Of a stretch of 64,000 nucleotides of DNA, positions 38,156-46,132 are shown piece by piece; position 1 is the stretch's first letter, and the number at the start of each line of letters is the position of its first letter. This stretch comes from Chryseobacterium sp. MA9 (GTDB taxonomy: Bacteria > Bacteroidota > Bacteroidia > Flavobacteriales > Weeksellaceae), in contig NZ_CP075170.1 in NCBI RefSeq assembly GCF_024399315.1, forward strand, positions 2,728,001 to 2,792,000, in the 5' to 3' direction. The notes beneath the pieces are model-generated. The model ran no database searches, was not told the DNA's origin, and saw only the letters and a list, made by a program, of their open reading frames with translations. The translations under genes and the position numbers were made by a program.

Positions 38156-38662
38156 TTAGAAGTATTTGGAGATGATAGAATGGATTAATTTATCAGGGAT
38201 CTTGATAATAAACTTAAAGCCATCAACGAGTTTAAAAGGATTGATATAGAACTTTCGGACTTCATTAAATGTCAGGAAAATATATTCCTTACAGATAGAG
38301 TATGAATAAGCCCATTTACTCCATCCAGCGACAAATTTTATGTCTCTAAAAAGGAATGATTGAAGATCATTATTATTAAAAATAGAAAAATTGTATTGTT
38401 GGCTATTGCAATAGAATGCAAAGGTTTCAATTTGAACAGCAGACAATTTGTTTGCAGCTGCCACTTCATTTCCTTCTTCAGACAGATGAACTGAAACATC
38501 AGCTAAGCATCGTTGTGGCTGATTATTTATAGCTGAACAATATGGTAATTCAGTTTTACTTATTGTGACAGGTATAAACTCAGCGTTTAATTTTCCTACG
38601 GCCGCGAGAAGCAACAAAAGTGTAATCTTGTGACTGTAAGAAAGAAAATAATTTCTATCCAA
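38156..38662 (-). CDS. hypothetical exported protein
   Basis: 168 residues if started at the TTG at 38662. That choice gives a signal-peptide-like start (SHKITLLLLLAAVGKLNAEF) and agrees with the TATATTTG box (reverse complement of 38685-38692); a longer frame to 38716 would start upstream of the transcript. The rest has four scattered cysteines (PYCS, QRCL, FYCN, SICK) and an aromatic-rich C-terminal part without a known motif. I do not recognise it. It lies about 120 bases upstream of the YadA-like gene on the same strand. A decayed gene is possible. Confidence 0.45.
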   Translation of the reverse strand: MDRNYFLSYSHKITLLLLLAAVGKLNAEFIPVTISKTELPYCSAINNQPQRCLADVSVHLSEEGNEVAAANKLSAVQIETFAFYCNSQQYNFSIFNNNDLQSFLFRDIKFVAGWSKWAYSYSICKEYIFLTFNEVRKFYINPFKLVDGFKFIIKIPDKLIHSIISKYF

Positions 38663-38890
38663 GTTATGTTGTGTTTTTTCGGTACAAATATAATATATTT
38701 TCAATAAAAACAACACTTTTATAATAAAAAACCAAACAAAATAAATAAATTAAAAAATAAAAACAAAATATCATGCTAATTTTTATCAAATAAGCAACCA
38801 TATTAAAATACAATAAAGAAAGAATTAATAATATTCAAATACTGTTATAAAATAAAACACACATTTACAAAGACTTACATACAAAAAAAA

Positions 38891-38914
38891 GAACCCGGGC
38901 ATTTGCCCGGGTTC
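38891..38914 (-). terminator. strong terminator after rplL
   Basis: A perfect 10-base GC-rich stem GAACCCGGGC / GCCCGGGTTC with a 4-base loop, followed on the minus strand by a long T run. It ends the rplKAJL transcript before the inserted genes. Confidence 0.9.
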
Positions 38915-38937
38915 CTATATTTATAATAAAATTGAAA

Positions 38938-39303
38938 TTATTTCAATTCTACTTCAGCACCAGCTTCTTCTAATTGCTTCTTAAGAGCTTCAGCTTCGTC
39001 TTTAGAGATACCAGTTTTGATTGGAGCAGGAGCACCATCTACGATATCTTTAGCTTCTTTAAGACCAGCACCAGTTAAATCTTTTACTAATTTAACGATA
39101 GCTAATTTAGAAGCACCTGCAGACTTAAGAATTACGTCGAATTCAGTTTTTTCTTCAGCAGCTTCACCACCACCTGCAGCAACTACTACAGCAGCAGCAG
39201 CTGGCTCAATTCCGTACTCATCCTTAAGGATAGTTGCTAATTCGTTTACGTCTTTTACTGTTAAGTTTACTAGCGTTTCAGCTAAATTTTTTAAATCTGA
39301 CAT
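38938..39303 (-). CDS. rplL: 50S ribosomal protein L7/L12
   Basis: 121-residue L7/L12, the flexible stalk protein that recruits translation factors. The N-terminal dimerisation part is followed by an alanine-rich hinge ([15 protein letters not shown]) and the C-terminal domain with [34 protein letters not shown] and the usual VEL end. It lies 46 bases after rplJ. A strong terminator follows instead of rpoB. Confidence 0.97.
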   Translation of the reverse strand: MSDLKNLAETLVNLTVKDVNELATILKDEYGIEPAAAAVVVAAGGGEAAEEKTEFDVILKSAGASKLAIVKLVKDLTGAGLKEAKDIVDGAPAPIKTGISKDEAEALKKQLEEAGAEVELK

Positions 39304-39349
39304 TGTTGTAATGTTTTTGTTGATTATTTATTTAATTTCTTGAGTGTAA

Positions 39350-39937
39350 TTATTCAGCACTTGTTTCTTCAGTGCTTTCTGCAGCAGCTTCCGGAGCTTC
39401 AGCAGGAGTTTCTTCTACAGCAGGAGCAGCAGCTTCTTCAGCTTTAGCTTCTACAGTTTCAGGTTTGTTTTGAAGAGCAGAAACAACTCTTTGAATTGGA
39501 GATTGAAGTAATCCGATGATTTCTCCGATCATTTCTTCTCTAGACTTGATGTTAGCAAGTGCAGATAAGTTTTCGTCTCCAACGTAGAAAGTTTCTTGAA
39601 CAAAAGCAGACTTTAAAGCAGGCTTTTCTTCTTTCTTTCTGAACCCTTGGATTAATTTTGCTGGACCGTTTGCAGTCTCAGAAATCATTAATGCAGAGTT
39701 TCCTTTAAAAGTCTGGAACATTTCAGAGTAATCTACTCCTTCAATCTGCTCCATTGCTTTTTGTAAAAGTGTATTTTTTACCACTTTCACTTTGATATTT
39801 TGTTTGAAAGCCTGTCTTCTGAATTCTGAAGACTTCGCAGCGTTCAAACCGTCTAGATCTGCTACGTATACTACTTTTGCATCCTGAAGCAAGTCTTTGA
39901 TCTCTTGTATTGCTACAACTTTTTGGTCTTTTGTCAT
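39350..39937 (-). CDS. rplJ: 50S ribosomal protein L10
   Basis: 195-residue L10, the stalk base that holds L7/L12 dimers. The conserved start TKDQKVVAIQEIKDLLQDAKVVYVADLDGL and the RREAFKQ-like region (RRQAFKQNIKVKVVKNTLL) are present. The last 30 or so residues form an Ala/Glu-rich tail (EAKAEEAAAPAVEETPAEAPEAAAES), longer than in E. coli L10 (165 residues) and common in flavobacteria. It overlaps no gene and follows rplA by 17 bases. Confidence 0.96.
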   Translation of the reverse strand: MTKDQKVVAIQEIKDLLQDAKVVYVADLDGLNAAKSSEFRRQAFKQNIKVKVVKNTLLQKAMEQIEGVDYSEMFQTFKGNSALMISETANGPAKLIQGFRKKEEKPALKSAFVQETFYVGDENLSALANIKSREEMIGEIIGLLQSPIQRVVSALQNKPETVEAKAEEAAAPAVEETPAEAPEAAAESTEETSAE

Positions 39938-39954
39938 TGTCTTAAGGATTTATA

Positions 39955-40647
39955 TTAGTTAACAGATTTAGTATCGATTGCAATACCAGGGCTCATTGTA
40001 GAAGACAAATAAATGCTTTTTACATACGTTCCTTTAGCAGCAGTTGGCTTCATTTTGATCAATGTAGAGATCAATTCCTGCGCATTTTCTTTGATTTTAG
40101 CAGCATCGAAAGATACTTTACCAATACCAGCGTGGATGATACCATACTTGTCTACTTTGAAATCAATTTTACCTGCTTTCACTTCAGTTACTGCTTTACC
40201 AATTTCCATTGTTACAGTTCCTGATTTAGGGTTTGGCATTAAACCTCTTGGACCTAATACTCTACCTAATGGACCTAATTTACCCATTACAGCTGGCATA
40301 GTAACGATAACGTCAACATCTGTCCAACCTTCTTTGATTTTTTGTAAATATTCGTCAAGACCTACATAGTCAGCACCAGCAGCTTTAGCTTCTGCTTCTT
40401 TATCTGGAGTTACAAGAGCTAATACTTTAACATCTTTACCAGTACCGTGAGGAAGAGATACAACACCTCTTACCATTTGGTTTGCTTTTCTTGGGTCTAC
40501 ACCTAATCTTACAGCGATATCTACAGAAGCATCAAACTTTGTAGTGTTCACCTCCTTTACAAGAGCTGAACCTTCTTCAAGGTTATAGATTCTTCCTTTT
40601 TCTACTTTGCTTAAAGCTTCCTTTTGCTTTTTTGTTAATTTTGCCAT
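39955..40647 (-). CDS. rplA: 50S ribosomal protein L1
   Basis: 230-residue L1, which forms the mobile stalk near the E site and often represses its own operon. Diagnostic blocks include [42 protein letters not shown] and [18 protein letters not shown] near the end. It lies between rplK (11 bases before) and rplJ. An L1 binding site in the rplK leader would be expected but was not resolved. Confidence 0.97.
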   Translation of the reverse strand: MAKLTKKQKEALSKVEKGRIYNLEEGSALVKEVNTTKFDASVDIAVRLGVDPRKANQMVRGVVSLPHGTGKDVKVLALVTPDKEAEAKAAGADYVGLDEYLQKIKEGWTDVDVIVTMPAVMGKLGPLGRVLGPRGLMPNPKSGTVTMEIGKAVTEVKAGKIDFKVDKYGIIHAGIGKVSFDAAKIKENAQELISTLIKMKPTAAKGTYVKSIYLSSTMSPGIAIDTKSVN

Positions 40648-40658
40648 TTCTTTAAGTT

Positions 40659-41102
40659 TTAAGCGTTAGTTGGTTTAGTTCCTGTTACTCTTAATCCCAT
40701 AGATCTAGCAGTACCTGCAACCATAGAAAGTGCAGAGTCTGTTGTAAAACAGTTAAGATCCGCCATTTTATCTTCAGCGATTTTCTTTACTTGTTCCCAA
40801 GTTACAGAACCTACTTTGTTTCTGTTTGGTTCACCAGAACCTCCCTTGATTTTAGCTGCATCCATTAACTGGATTGCTGCAGGTGGAGTTTTAATAACGA
40901 ATTCAAAAGATTTGTCTTCGTATACTGTAATTACTACAGGTAAAACTTGCCCTGGCTTATCTTGGGTTCTTCCGTTAAATTGCTTACAAAACTCCATGAT
41001 GTTCACACCTGCAGAACCCAATGCTGGACCTACTGGTGGAGAAGGGTTAGCTGCGCCACCTTTCACCTGAAGCTTTACCATTTTAAAGACTTTCTTAGCC
41101 AT
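40659..41102 (-). CDS. rplK: 50S ribosomal protein L11
   Basis: 147-residue L11, which binds the GTPase-associated centre of 23S rRNA. The proline-rich start [25 protein letters not shown], the [20 protein letters not shown] hinge and the terminal [10 protein letters not shown] are all present. It is the first gene of the rplKAJL unit and has its own promoter at 41200-41230, because the small surface-protein genes and a terminator separate it from nusG. Confidence 0.97.
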   Translation of the reverse strand: MAKKVFKMVKLQVKGGAANPSPPVGPALGSAGVNIMEFCKQFNGRTQDKPGQVLPVVITVYEDKSFEFVIKTPPAAIQLMDAAKIKGGSGEPNRNKVGSVTWEQVKKIAEDKMADLNCFTTDSALSMVAGTARSMGLRVTGTKPTNA

Positions 41103-41199
41103 TGTTTGTTTTTTAAATTTGAATAATTAATGAGTTTGGAAGCATTTATTATTCAGCAGGTTATGCACTCACATAACAATAAACCTACTTTTTGGACTG

Positions 41200-41230
41200 C
41201 AAAAGTATAAAATATTTTTGAAATAGCAAA
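41200..41230 (-). promoter_or_regulatory. promoter for rplKAJL
   Basis: On the minus strand TTTG (41230-41227), an exact 19-base spacer and TACTTTTG (41207-41200). The start would be near 41195, giving a leader of about 93 bases. It overlaps a 70-codon open frame at 41153-41365, which I do not accept as a gene. Confidence 0.75.
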
Positions 41231-41373
41231 CGGAAATTGCTGATTTTTAAAAAGTTTTAAAAAATAATTGAAATAAAGAATTATTTTTTTCCAGACAGCT
41301 TTTGCAGCATCTTTTTTCGTGAGGATTTTGAAATATAACCCAAAGACACCTCCAATTACTTCCACCCGATTAA

Positions 41374-41405
41374 AAAAAGAAGGACAGATATCTGTCCTTC
41401 TTTTT
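41374..41405. terminator. bidirectional terminator palindrome
   Basis: A perfect 32-base palindrome centred between 41389 and 41390 (GAAGGACAGAT / ATCTGTCCTTC with A and T ends). It separates the small surface-protein genes from rplK. Confidence 0.85.
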
Positions 41406-41426
41406 ATTTATAGAATCAAAAACGTA

Positions 41427-42095
41427 CTAAAAACCTGATGGTTTGGTAATCGTTTGGGTAGAACCATTATTCCCTCCAAGATCAGCATTAACATCACTGA
41501 TATTTTGTTTTGTAATCAGCCTTCTGTAAGCCATCAGATAAAGATCTACCGTAAAATTATTGTAACTTCTTGATGGATTGGATGAATTCACAGCAATAAT
41601 TCTACTGTCTGTAAATCTTGCTCTTATATGCCATGTCCCGTTACTTTTGAAAGCAACAACATCAGGTGATCCCTGTTTGTTGTCATTAATACCGTTATCG
41701 CCATAATCAAGCATCACATTGGTATTCCCGTCATTCAGTTTGAAAGAATAGTTATGAAGTACAACCAAAAAATTATTTGCATCAATTTTGGTATCATAAT
41801 CCGAAATTCCTGTACCTGATACTCCAGTAAGAGTAAGCTTAAGGTAATTGAACAGTCCGCTGCTTTCCAAAGCAGGATCATACAATTGTAAACCATTCTG
41901 CGAAGTTGCTAAAAAGCTCCCCCCTGTCATGGTAGGTTCTCCAGGATTTCTCAGATATAAAGAATTTGTATATGTTTTCCCGTTAACGTCAAGTGTCTCT
42001 GTGGGATTAGCAGTATTCACTCCTACTTTTCCTTTCTGGGCATTCAAAAATATCCCCAGACACAAGATTATTGTGATATAAATTTTTCCTTTCAT
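41427..42095 (-). CDS. small secreted protein, GINT/VNT paralogue 3
   Basis: 222-residue exported protein. The signal peptide (ITIILCLGIFLNAQ) is followed by KVGVNTANPTETLDVNGK, the opening shared with its two neighbours and with the YadA-like protein. A beta-rich domain follows: YDTKIDANNFLVVLHNY near 115 and a terminal region with KQNISDVNADLGGNNGSTQ. Enzyme motifs are absent. It is the last gene of a three-gene operon (gap of 7 bases) and is followed by the terminator at 41374-41405. Surface or appendage function is inferred from the motif alone. Confidence 0.7.
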   Translation of the reverse strand: MKGKIYITIILCLGIFLNAQKGKVGVNTANPTETLDVNGKTYTNSLYLRNPGEPTMTGGSFLATSQNGLQLYDPALESSGLFNYLKLTLTGVSGTGISDYDTKIDANNFLVVLHNYSFKLNDGNTNVMLDYGDNGINDNKQGSPDVVAFKSNGTWHIRARFTDSRIIAVNSSNPSRSYNNFTVDLYLMAYRRLITKQNISDVNADLGGNNGSTQTITKPSGF

Positions 42096-42102
42096 AGTTT
42101 TT

Positions 42103-42750
42103 TTATTGAAGCCCTAGAGGCGTATTGGTTGATACTCCTGAATAAGCCGGTGAAGCAGATGCTGAAACTGAACCATTGAAAGTTCCCCAATCTTTAACTA
42201 GTGATTTTTCAAAGACATTCAGGGTAAGAGTCCATGTTCCATTTTGTGATGAAACGGTACCAGCTCCTTTAAAACTTAAATTAATCGCATGATAATTTTT
42301 ACCTCCACTTGCTATCTGAGTAACTTCAGTAGAATAAGAGCCAAATGATTTTGGGCTGGTCGTCGTATTAGCTGCTGAAACCGCTCCTGTAAAAACAGCA
42401 CCTGTAATTGCCACTACATATTTACTTACATCTAATCCTGTATTGAGATTTACAACTTCATCCTGTCTCACATTTTTCAATACAATATTATACATATTTA
42501 CAGGGGCTACATTACGGAGCGATATATCCAACAGCTTTACCTTACCTACCGGTGAAGTATCTTTTGAACGAGTAAGAAGAAGATAGTTTCCGCTTGCCTT
42601 CGTATTTTCAGTATCTATTAAGTAGGACTCTACCAATGTTTCTCCTTCAACATCGAGAGTTCCTTTGGGTGTATTAGTGTTAATTCCAACTTGTGCATTA
42701 ATGCTTAAAGCAGCAAAACCCGTAAAGAGTATCGCAATAATTTTTTTCAT
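42103..42750 (-). CDS. small secreted protein, GINT paralogue 2
   Basis: 215 residues with a signal peptide (IAILFTGFAALSINAQ) followed by VGINTNTPKGTLDVEGET. It shares a LDVSKYVVAITGAVF segment and a WTLTLNVFEKSLVKDWG end with paralogue 1 (WTLNLLVFDRSYAKDFN). These repeated blocks show that the two arose by duplication. No catalytic motif is seen. It lies 11 bases after paralogue 1 and 7 before paralogue 3, in one transcript. Confidence 0.72.
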   Translation of the reverse strand: MKKIIAILFTGFAALSINAQVGINTNTPKGTLDVEGETLVESYLIDTENTKASGNYLLLTRSKDTSPVGKVKLLDISLRNVAPVNMYNIVLKNVRQDEVVNLNTGLDVSKYVVAITGAVFTGAVSAANTTTSPKSFGSYSTEVTQIASGGKNYHAINLSFKGAGTVSSQNGTWTLTLNVFEKSLVKDWGTFNGSVSASASPAYSGVSTNTPLGLQ

Positions 42751-42761
42751 AAGTGTTTGTT

Positions 42762-43382
42762 TTATTGAATTAATGGAGCTGCAGCAGCACCAGTTGTTGA
42801 AGCATTAAGACTTTGTGTAGAATTAAAATCTTTGGCATATGACCTGTCAAATACCAGTAAATTCAGTGTCCAAACTCCTGTAGGAAAAGAGGCATCCGGA
42901 GAAAACCCCTGATAATCTGCTTTAAGCTTCCATGTTCCTCCTGCAGAATAAGCAAAAATCTGAGGTACCGGTGTAAGCCAATCTGCAGAAAAAGTTCTTG
43001 TAGGCTGTGTAAATCCAAAGGAAGAAATTACCACCAAAAATTTACTAGAATTGATCTTTGTGTCAAATTGATTTACCCAATCCTTGTCTGAAGGATCACA
43101 GGTAATTTTAAATTGAACAAGATTAATCGGTGCCGGAGAATTGGGTACAAAGGAATCGTTGTACGCTGTAATTTTGTTTTCCGGAGCTGGAGATTTGATA
43201 ATGAAAGTGTAATTCTCATCTGCTTTCAGTTTCTCCAGGGGTTGCTTGAAAACAACTCCTGATGTCTTCATTGTACCGTTCACGGTAAGTTCTTTTTCCG
43301 GGTTCGCAGTATTGATACCAACCTGCGCACTTGCGAGTACGGAAGTACCCACCAGAATGACCATCGAAATAATTTTTGTCAT
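42762..43382 (-). CDS. small secreted protein, GINT paralogue 1
   Basis: 206 residues, signal peptide ISMVILVGTSVLASAQ, then VGINTANPEKELTVNG. The middle includes FDTKINSSKFLVVISSFGF, parallel to DTKIDANNFLVVLHNY of paralogue 3. It ends in a low-complexity Ser/Ala/Thr stretch. It is the first gene of the three-gene unit inserted between nusG and rplK. No promoter of the TAnnTTTG kind was found in the 330 bases upstream apart from the nusG terminator. Confidence 0.72.
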   Translation of the reverse strand: MTKIISMVILVGTSVLASAQVGINTANPEKELTVNGTMKTSGVVFKQPLEKLKADENYTFIIKSPAPENKITAYNDSFVPNSPAPINLVQFKITCDPSDKDWVNQFDTKINSSKFLVVISSFGFTQPTRTFSADWLTPVPQIFAYSAGGTWKLKADYQGFSPDASFPTGVWTLNLLVFDRSYAKDFNSTQSLNASTTGAAAAPLIQ

Positions 43383-43715
43383 TGGGTTATGTGTTTATAT
43401 AAGGCTTGTGTTTTGAATAGCTAATCGAAACTTTACATTTTTTAGTTAAAAACATAGAATTTTCATACGCCTGTAAACAGTGTATGAAATAAAAACATAA
43501 AATTTTATGGATTAGTTAACAGCTTGGTTGCAAGAACTATGCCAGCTGAAAATAAATTAAAGAATTCATAAGACTTTAATTAAGAAAAAATTCTAAAGAG
43601 GTAGTAATTACATTGAAGTAAAGTCCTTCTTAGAAGCAACCAACAGGATATCTGTGCTTGAAAATACTACTGAACAACAGCAATATTTTTTTAAAATCAA
43701 ATTTCTAGAAAAAGC
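43383..43715. other. AT-rich spacer with no gene
   Basis: Region between the nusG terminator and the first small surface-protein gene. I see no open frame of note, no RNA gene and no consensus promoter; it must hold the promoter of the three-gene unit. Confidence 0.5.
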
Positions 43716-43743
43716 AAAAAGACTGCTTAATAGCAGTCTTTTT
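43716..43743 (-). terminator. terminator after nusG
   Basis: A perfect 12-base stem AAAAAGACTGCT / AGCAGTCTTTTT with loop TAAT, directly downstream of nusG on the minus strand. Confidence 0.85.
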
Positions 43744-43762
43744 ATATTTTTATAAGTAATTG

Positions 43763-44305
43763 TTATACTTTTTCTACTTGCATGTAGCTCAGTTCCATTG
43801 GAGTTTTTCTACCGAAGATCAATACAGAAACTTCAATTTTCTTTTTGTCTTCAAGAATTTTCTCAACTGTACCATTGAATCCGTTGAAAGGTCCATCGAT
43901 TACTTTAACGTTTTCACCTACTACATAAGGAATTTCAACATCGCTTGCAAATTCTGAAAGTTCATCCATTCTTCCAAGCATTCTGTTAACCTCAGATTTT
44001 CTCATTGGAACAGGATCTCCTCCTTTAGTTAAACTTAAGAAAGAAATAACTCCGGGAATATTCTTGATAACGTGAGGAATCTCTCCCATCAGGTCAGCTT
44101 CAATCATCAAGTATCCAGGGTAATAAGGTCTCTCTTTAGGAACTTTTTTTCCGTTTCTAATTTGAATAACCTTTTCCATAGGAATAACCACTTGAGTAAC
44201 GTACTGATCAAACCCTAGACGTTTGATTTCTGTCTCAATATAGTTTTTCACTTTATTTTCCTGTCCGCTGATTGCTTTCAGCACATACCATTTCAATTCG
44301 CTCAT
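43763..44305 (-). CDS. nusG: transcription termination/antitermination factor NusG
   Basis: 180-residue NusG, which binds the polymerase clamp and couples it to Rho or the ribosome. The NGN domain begins ELKWYVLKAISGQENKVKNYIE; RPYYPGYLMIEA and IPGVISFLS follow. The KOW motif is VKVIDGPFNGFNGTVEKI and the protein ends at MQVEKV. It is 19 bases after secE, in the standard order. In the usual layout rplK would follow; here a terminator and three surface-protein genes intervene. Confidence 0.96.
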   Translation of the reverse strand: MSELKWYVLKAISGQENKVKNYIETEIKRLGFDQYVTQVVIPMEKVIQIRNGKKVPKERPYYPGYLMIEADLMGEIPHVIKNIPGVISFLSLTKGGDPVPMRKSEVNRMLGRMDELSEFASDVEIPYVVGENVKVIDGPFNGFNGTVEKILEDKKKIEVSVLIFGRKTPMELSYMQVEKV

Positions 44306-44324
44306 TATGGGAAAATACTTTTAA

Positions 44325-44531
44325 TTAATTGAACAAGTTGATTAGCATTCCTATGATGTTGCTGATTGATTTAGAAAACAATTCATCAACTCCAAAAGTG
44401 AACAATGCCAGAATCACTGTCGCAATAGTCACTACAATAGTAGATGACTGAAGGTCAGCCCACTTTGGCCATTCAACTTTATGTCTGAATTCGTTATAAG
44501 AACCTTTTAAAAAATCGACAAATGAACTCAT
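44325..44531 (-). CDS. secE: preprotein translocase subunit SecE
   Basis: 68-residue SecE with the single transmembrane helix (IVVTIATVILALFTFGVDELF, here about residues 32-50) preceded by the conserved amphipathic part FLKGSYNEFRHKVEWPKW. It clamps SecY in the inner-membrane translocon. It lies just after the tRNA-Trp gene and before nusG, as expected. Confidence 0.95.
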   Translation of the reverse strand: MSSFVDFLKGSYNEFRHKVEWPKWADLQSSTIVVTIATVILALFTFGVDELFSKSISNIIGMLINLFN

Positions 44532-44543
44532 AATTTATATTTG

Positions 44544-44614
44544 CACGGGCACAAGGATTCGAACCCTGATCAACGGTTTTGGAGACCGGTATCCTACCAT
44601 TGGACGATGCCCGT
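44544..44614 (-). tRNA. tRNA-Trp (CCA)
   Basis: On the minus strand a 7-bp acceptor stem ACGGGCA / TGCCCGT, T-arm GGGTTCGAATCC and anticodon loop CTCCAAA with CCA. The 3' CCA end is not encoded. It lies between tuf and secE, the usual flavobacterial position. Confidence 0.93.
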
Positions 44615-44619
44615 AGATA

Positions 44620-44651
44620 AAAGCTTCCGAGAGTTTCCTTTCGGAAGCTTT
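44620..44651 (-). terminator. terminator or processing hairpin after tuf
   Basis: An 11-base stem AAAGCTTCCGA / TCGGAAGCTTT with a 10-base loop between tuf and tRNA-Trp; the T run on the minus strand is short. Confidence 0.6.
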
Positions 44652-44667
44652 ATTTATTTTAAGATAA

Positions 44668-45879
44668 TTAGTCTAAGATTTCAGTAACCTGACCTGAACC
44701 AACTGTTCTACCTCCTTCTCTGATCGCAAATCTAAGACCTACGTTAAGAGCGATTGGTTGTAACAATTCTACAGTGATCTCTAAGTTATCACCAGGCATT
44801 ACCATTTCTACACCTTCTGGTAAGAAGATTTCACCTGTAACGTCAGTAGTTCTTACGTAGAACTGAGGACGGTATTTGTTGTGGAATGGAGTGTGACGTC
44901 CACCTTCTTCTTTAGAAAGGATATAAACAGAAGCTTTGAATTTTTTGTGTGGCTTAACTGAATCTTTCTTAGCGATAACCATACCTCTCTTGATGTCAGT
45001 TTTTTCAATACCTCTCAACAATAGACCTACGTTATCTCCAGCTTCACCTCTATCTAGGATCTTTCTGAACATTTCAACTCCTGTAATAGTAGAAGTTAAT
45101 TTCTCGTCACCCATACCTACGATATCAACTGGATCACCAGTGTTGATAACACCAGCCTCGATTCTACCAGTTGCTACAGTACCTCTACCTGTAATAGAGA
45201 ATACGTCTTCGATTGGCATCAAGAATGGCTTTTCAGTATCTCTTGGTGGTTGCTCGATCCAAGTATCAACAGCATCCATCAATTCTTCAACGCTCTTGAA
45301 CCACTTATCTTCTGTGTTAGCAGGAGATGCAGTAGCTGCAGTAAGAGCTCCTAATGCAGAACCTTGAATTACTGGAGAGTTATCTCCGTCAAATTCGTAA
45401 GTAGATAGTAAGTCTCTAAGCTCCATTTCAACAAGCTCTAATAACTCTGGATCATCTACCATGTCAACTTTGTTCATGAAAACAACGATTCTTGGTACGT
45501 TTACCTGACGGCAAAGTAGGATATGTTCTCTAGTCTGAGGCATTGGACCGTCAGTTGCAGCACATACTACGATAGCTCCATCCATTTGAGCAGCACCAGT
45601 TACCATGTTCTTAACATAGTCGGCGTGACCTGGACAGTCAACGTGAGCATAGTGTCTTTTTTCAGTTTCGTATTCGATGTGAGCAGTATTGATAGTAATA
45701 CCTCTTTCTTTTTCTTCTGGAGCAGAGTCAATTGCAGAGAAGTCTTTTTTCTCAGCAAGACCTTTGCTAGCTAATACAGCAGAAATAGCAGCTGTAAGAG
45801 TAGTTTTACCATGGTCAACGTGACCAATAGTACCAATGTTCAAGTGTGGTTTGTTACGATTAAACGTTTCCTTTGCCAT
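44668..45879 (-). CDS. tuf: elongation factor Tu
   Basis: 403-residue EF-Tu, the GTPase that brings aminoacyl-tRNA to the ribosome. G1 is [10 protein letters not shown]3 DCPGHADY and G4 NKVD; the terminal part [15 protein letters not shown] is standard. A small insertion near 185 ([14 protein letters not shown]) explains the extra length over E. coli. Two TAnnTTTG boxes upstream suggest tandem promoters. It precedes tRNA-Trp and secE, but the tRNAs usually placed ahead of it are 8 kb away. Confidence 0.97.
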   Translation of the reverse strand: MAKETFNRNKPHLNIGTIGHVDHGKTTLTAAISAVLASKGLAEKKDFSAIDSAPEEKERGITINTAHIEYETEKRHYAHVDCPGHADYVKNMVTGAAQMDGAIVVCAATDGPMPQTREHILLCRQVNVPRIVVFMNKVDMVDDPELLELVEMELRDLLSTYEFDGDNSPVIQGSALGALTAATASPANTEDKWFKSVEELMDAVDTWIEQPPRDTEKPFLMPIEDVFSITGRGTVATGRIEAGVINTGDPVDIVGMGDEKLTSTITGVEMFRKILDRGEAGDNVGLLLRGIEKTDIKRGMVIAKKDSVKPHKKFKASVYILSKEEGGRHTPFHNKYRPQFYVRTTDVTGEIFLPEGVEMVMPGDNLEITVELLQPIALNVGLRFAIREGGRTVGSGQVTEILD

Positions 45880-45922
45880 GATTTAAAATTATTTATTTAT
45901 TGTTTTTCAAATTTTCGGTGTG

Positions 45923-45950
45923 CAAATATAATGAATTTTTAAATACCAAA
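45923..45950 (-). promoter_or_regulatory. proximal tuf promoter
   Basis: On the minus strand TTTG (45950-45947), a 16-base spacer and TATATTTG (45930-45923), about 44 bases before the tuf ATG. The spacer is shorter than the usual 19-20. Confidence 0.55.
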
Positions 45951-46024
45951 AACTTTTTATTAAAAAAACTTTCAATATTCTCATCCAGTGAAGGACAAAC
46001 CTTATATTTAACGTATTGAGACTG

Positions 46025-46032
46025 CAAATTTA
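46025..46032 (-). promoter_or_regulatory. possible distal tuf promoter box
   Basis: TAAATTTG on the minus strand, about 100 bases upstream of the proximal box. A matching -33 element was not found. Confidence 0.4.
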
Positions 46033-46079
46033 CACAATTTTCCGAATTGAAAAAAACTTTCTGAAACCTTTTATTAAAA

Positions 46080-46106
46080 AGCCTGAAATACAGAATATTC
46101 CAGGCT
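46080..46106 (-). terminator. terminator of the metal efflux operon
   Basis: AGCCTGGAATA paired with a TATTTCAGGCT-type arm (one mismatch) plus a T run on the minus strand, 26 bases after the RND pump gene. Confidence 0.65.
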
Positions 46107-46132
46107 CAATTAATATATAAATGAAAGAAAAA

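Noticed and set aside
41153..41365. 70-codon minus-strand frame between a terminator and rplK
   Set aside because: It starts with GTG and overlaps the full-consensus rplK promoter (41200-41230). No family features are seen; a decayed gene remains possible.
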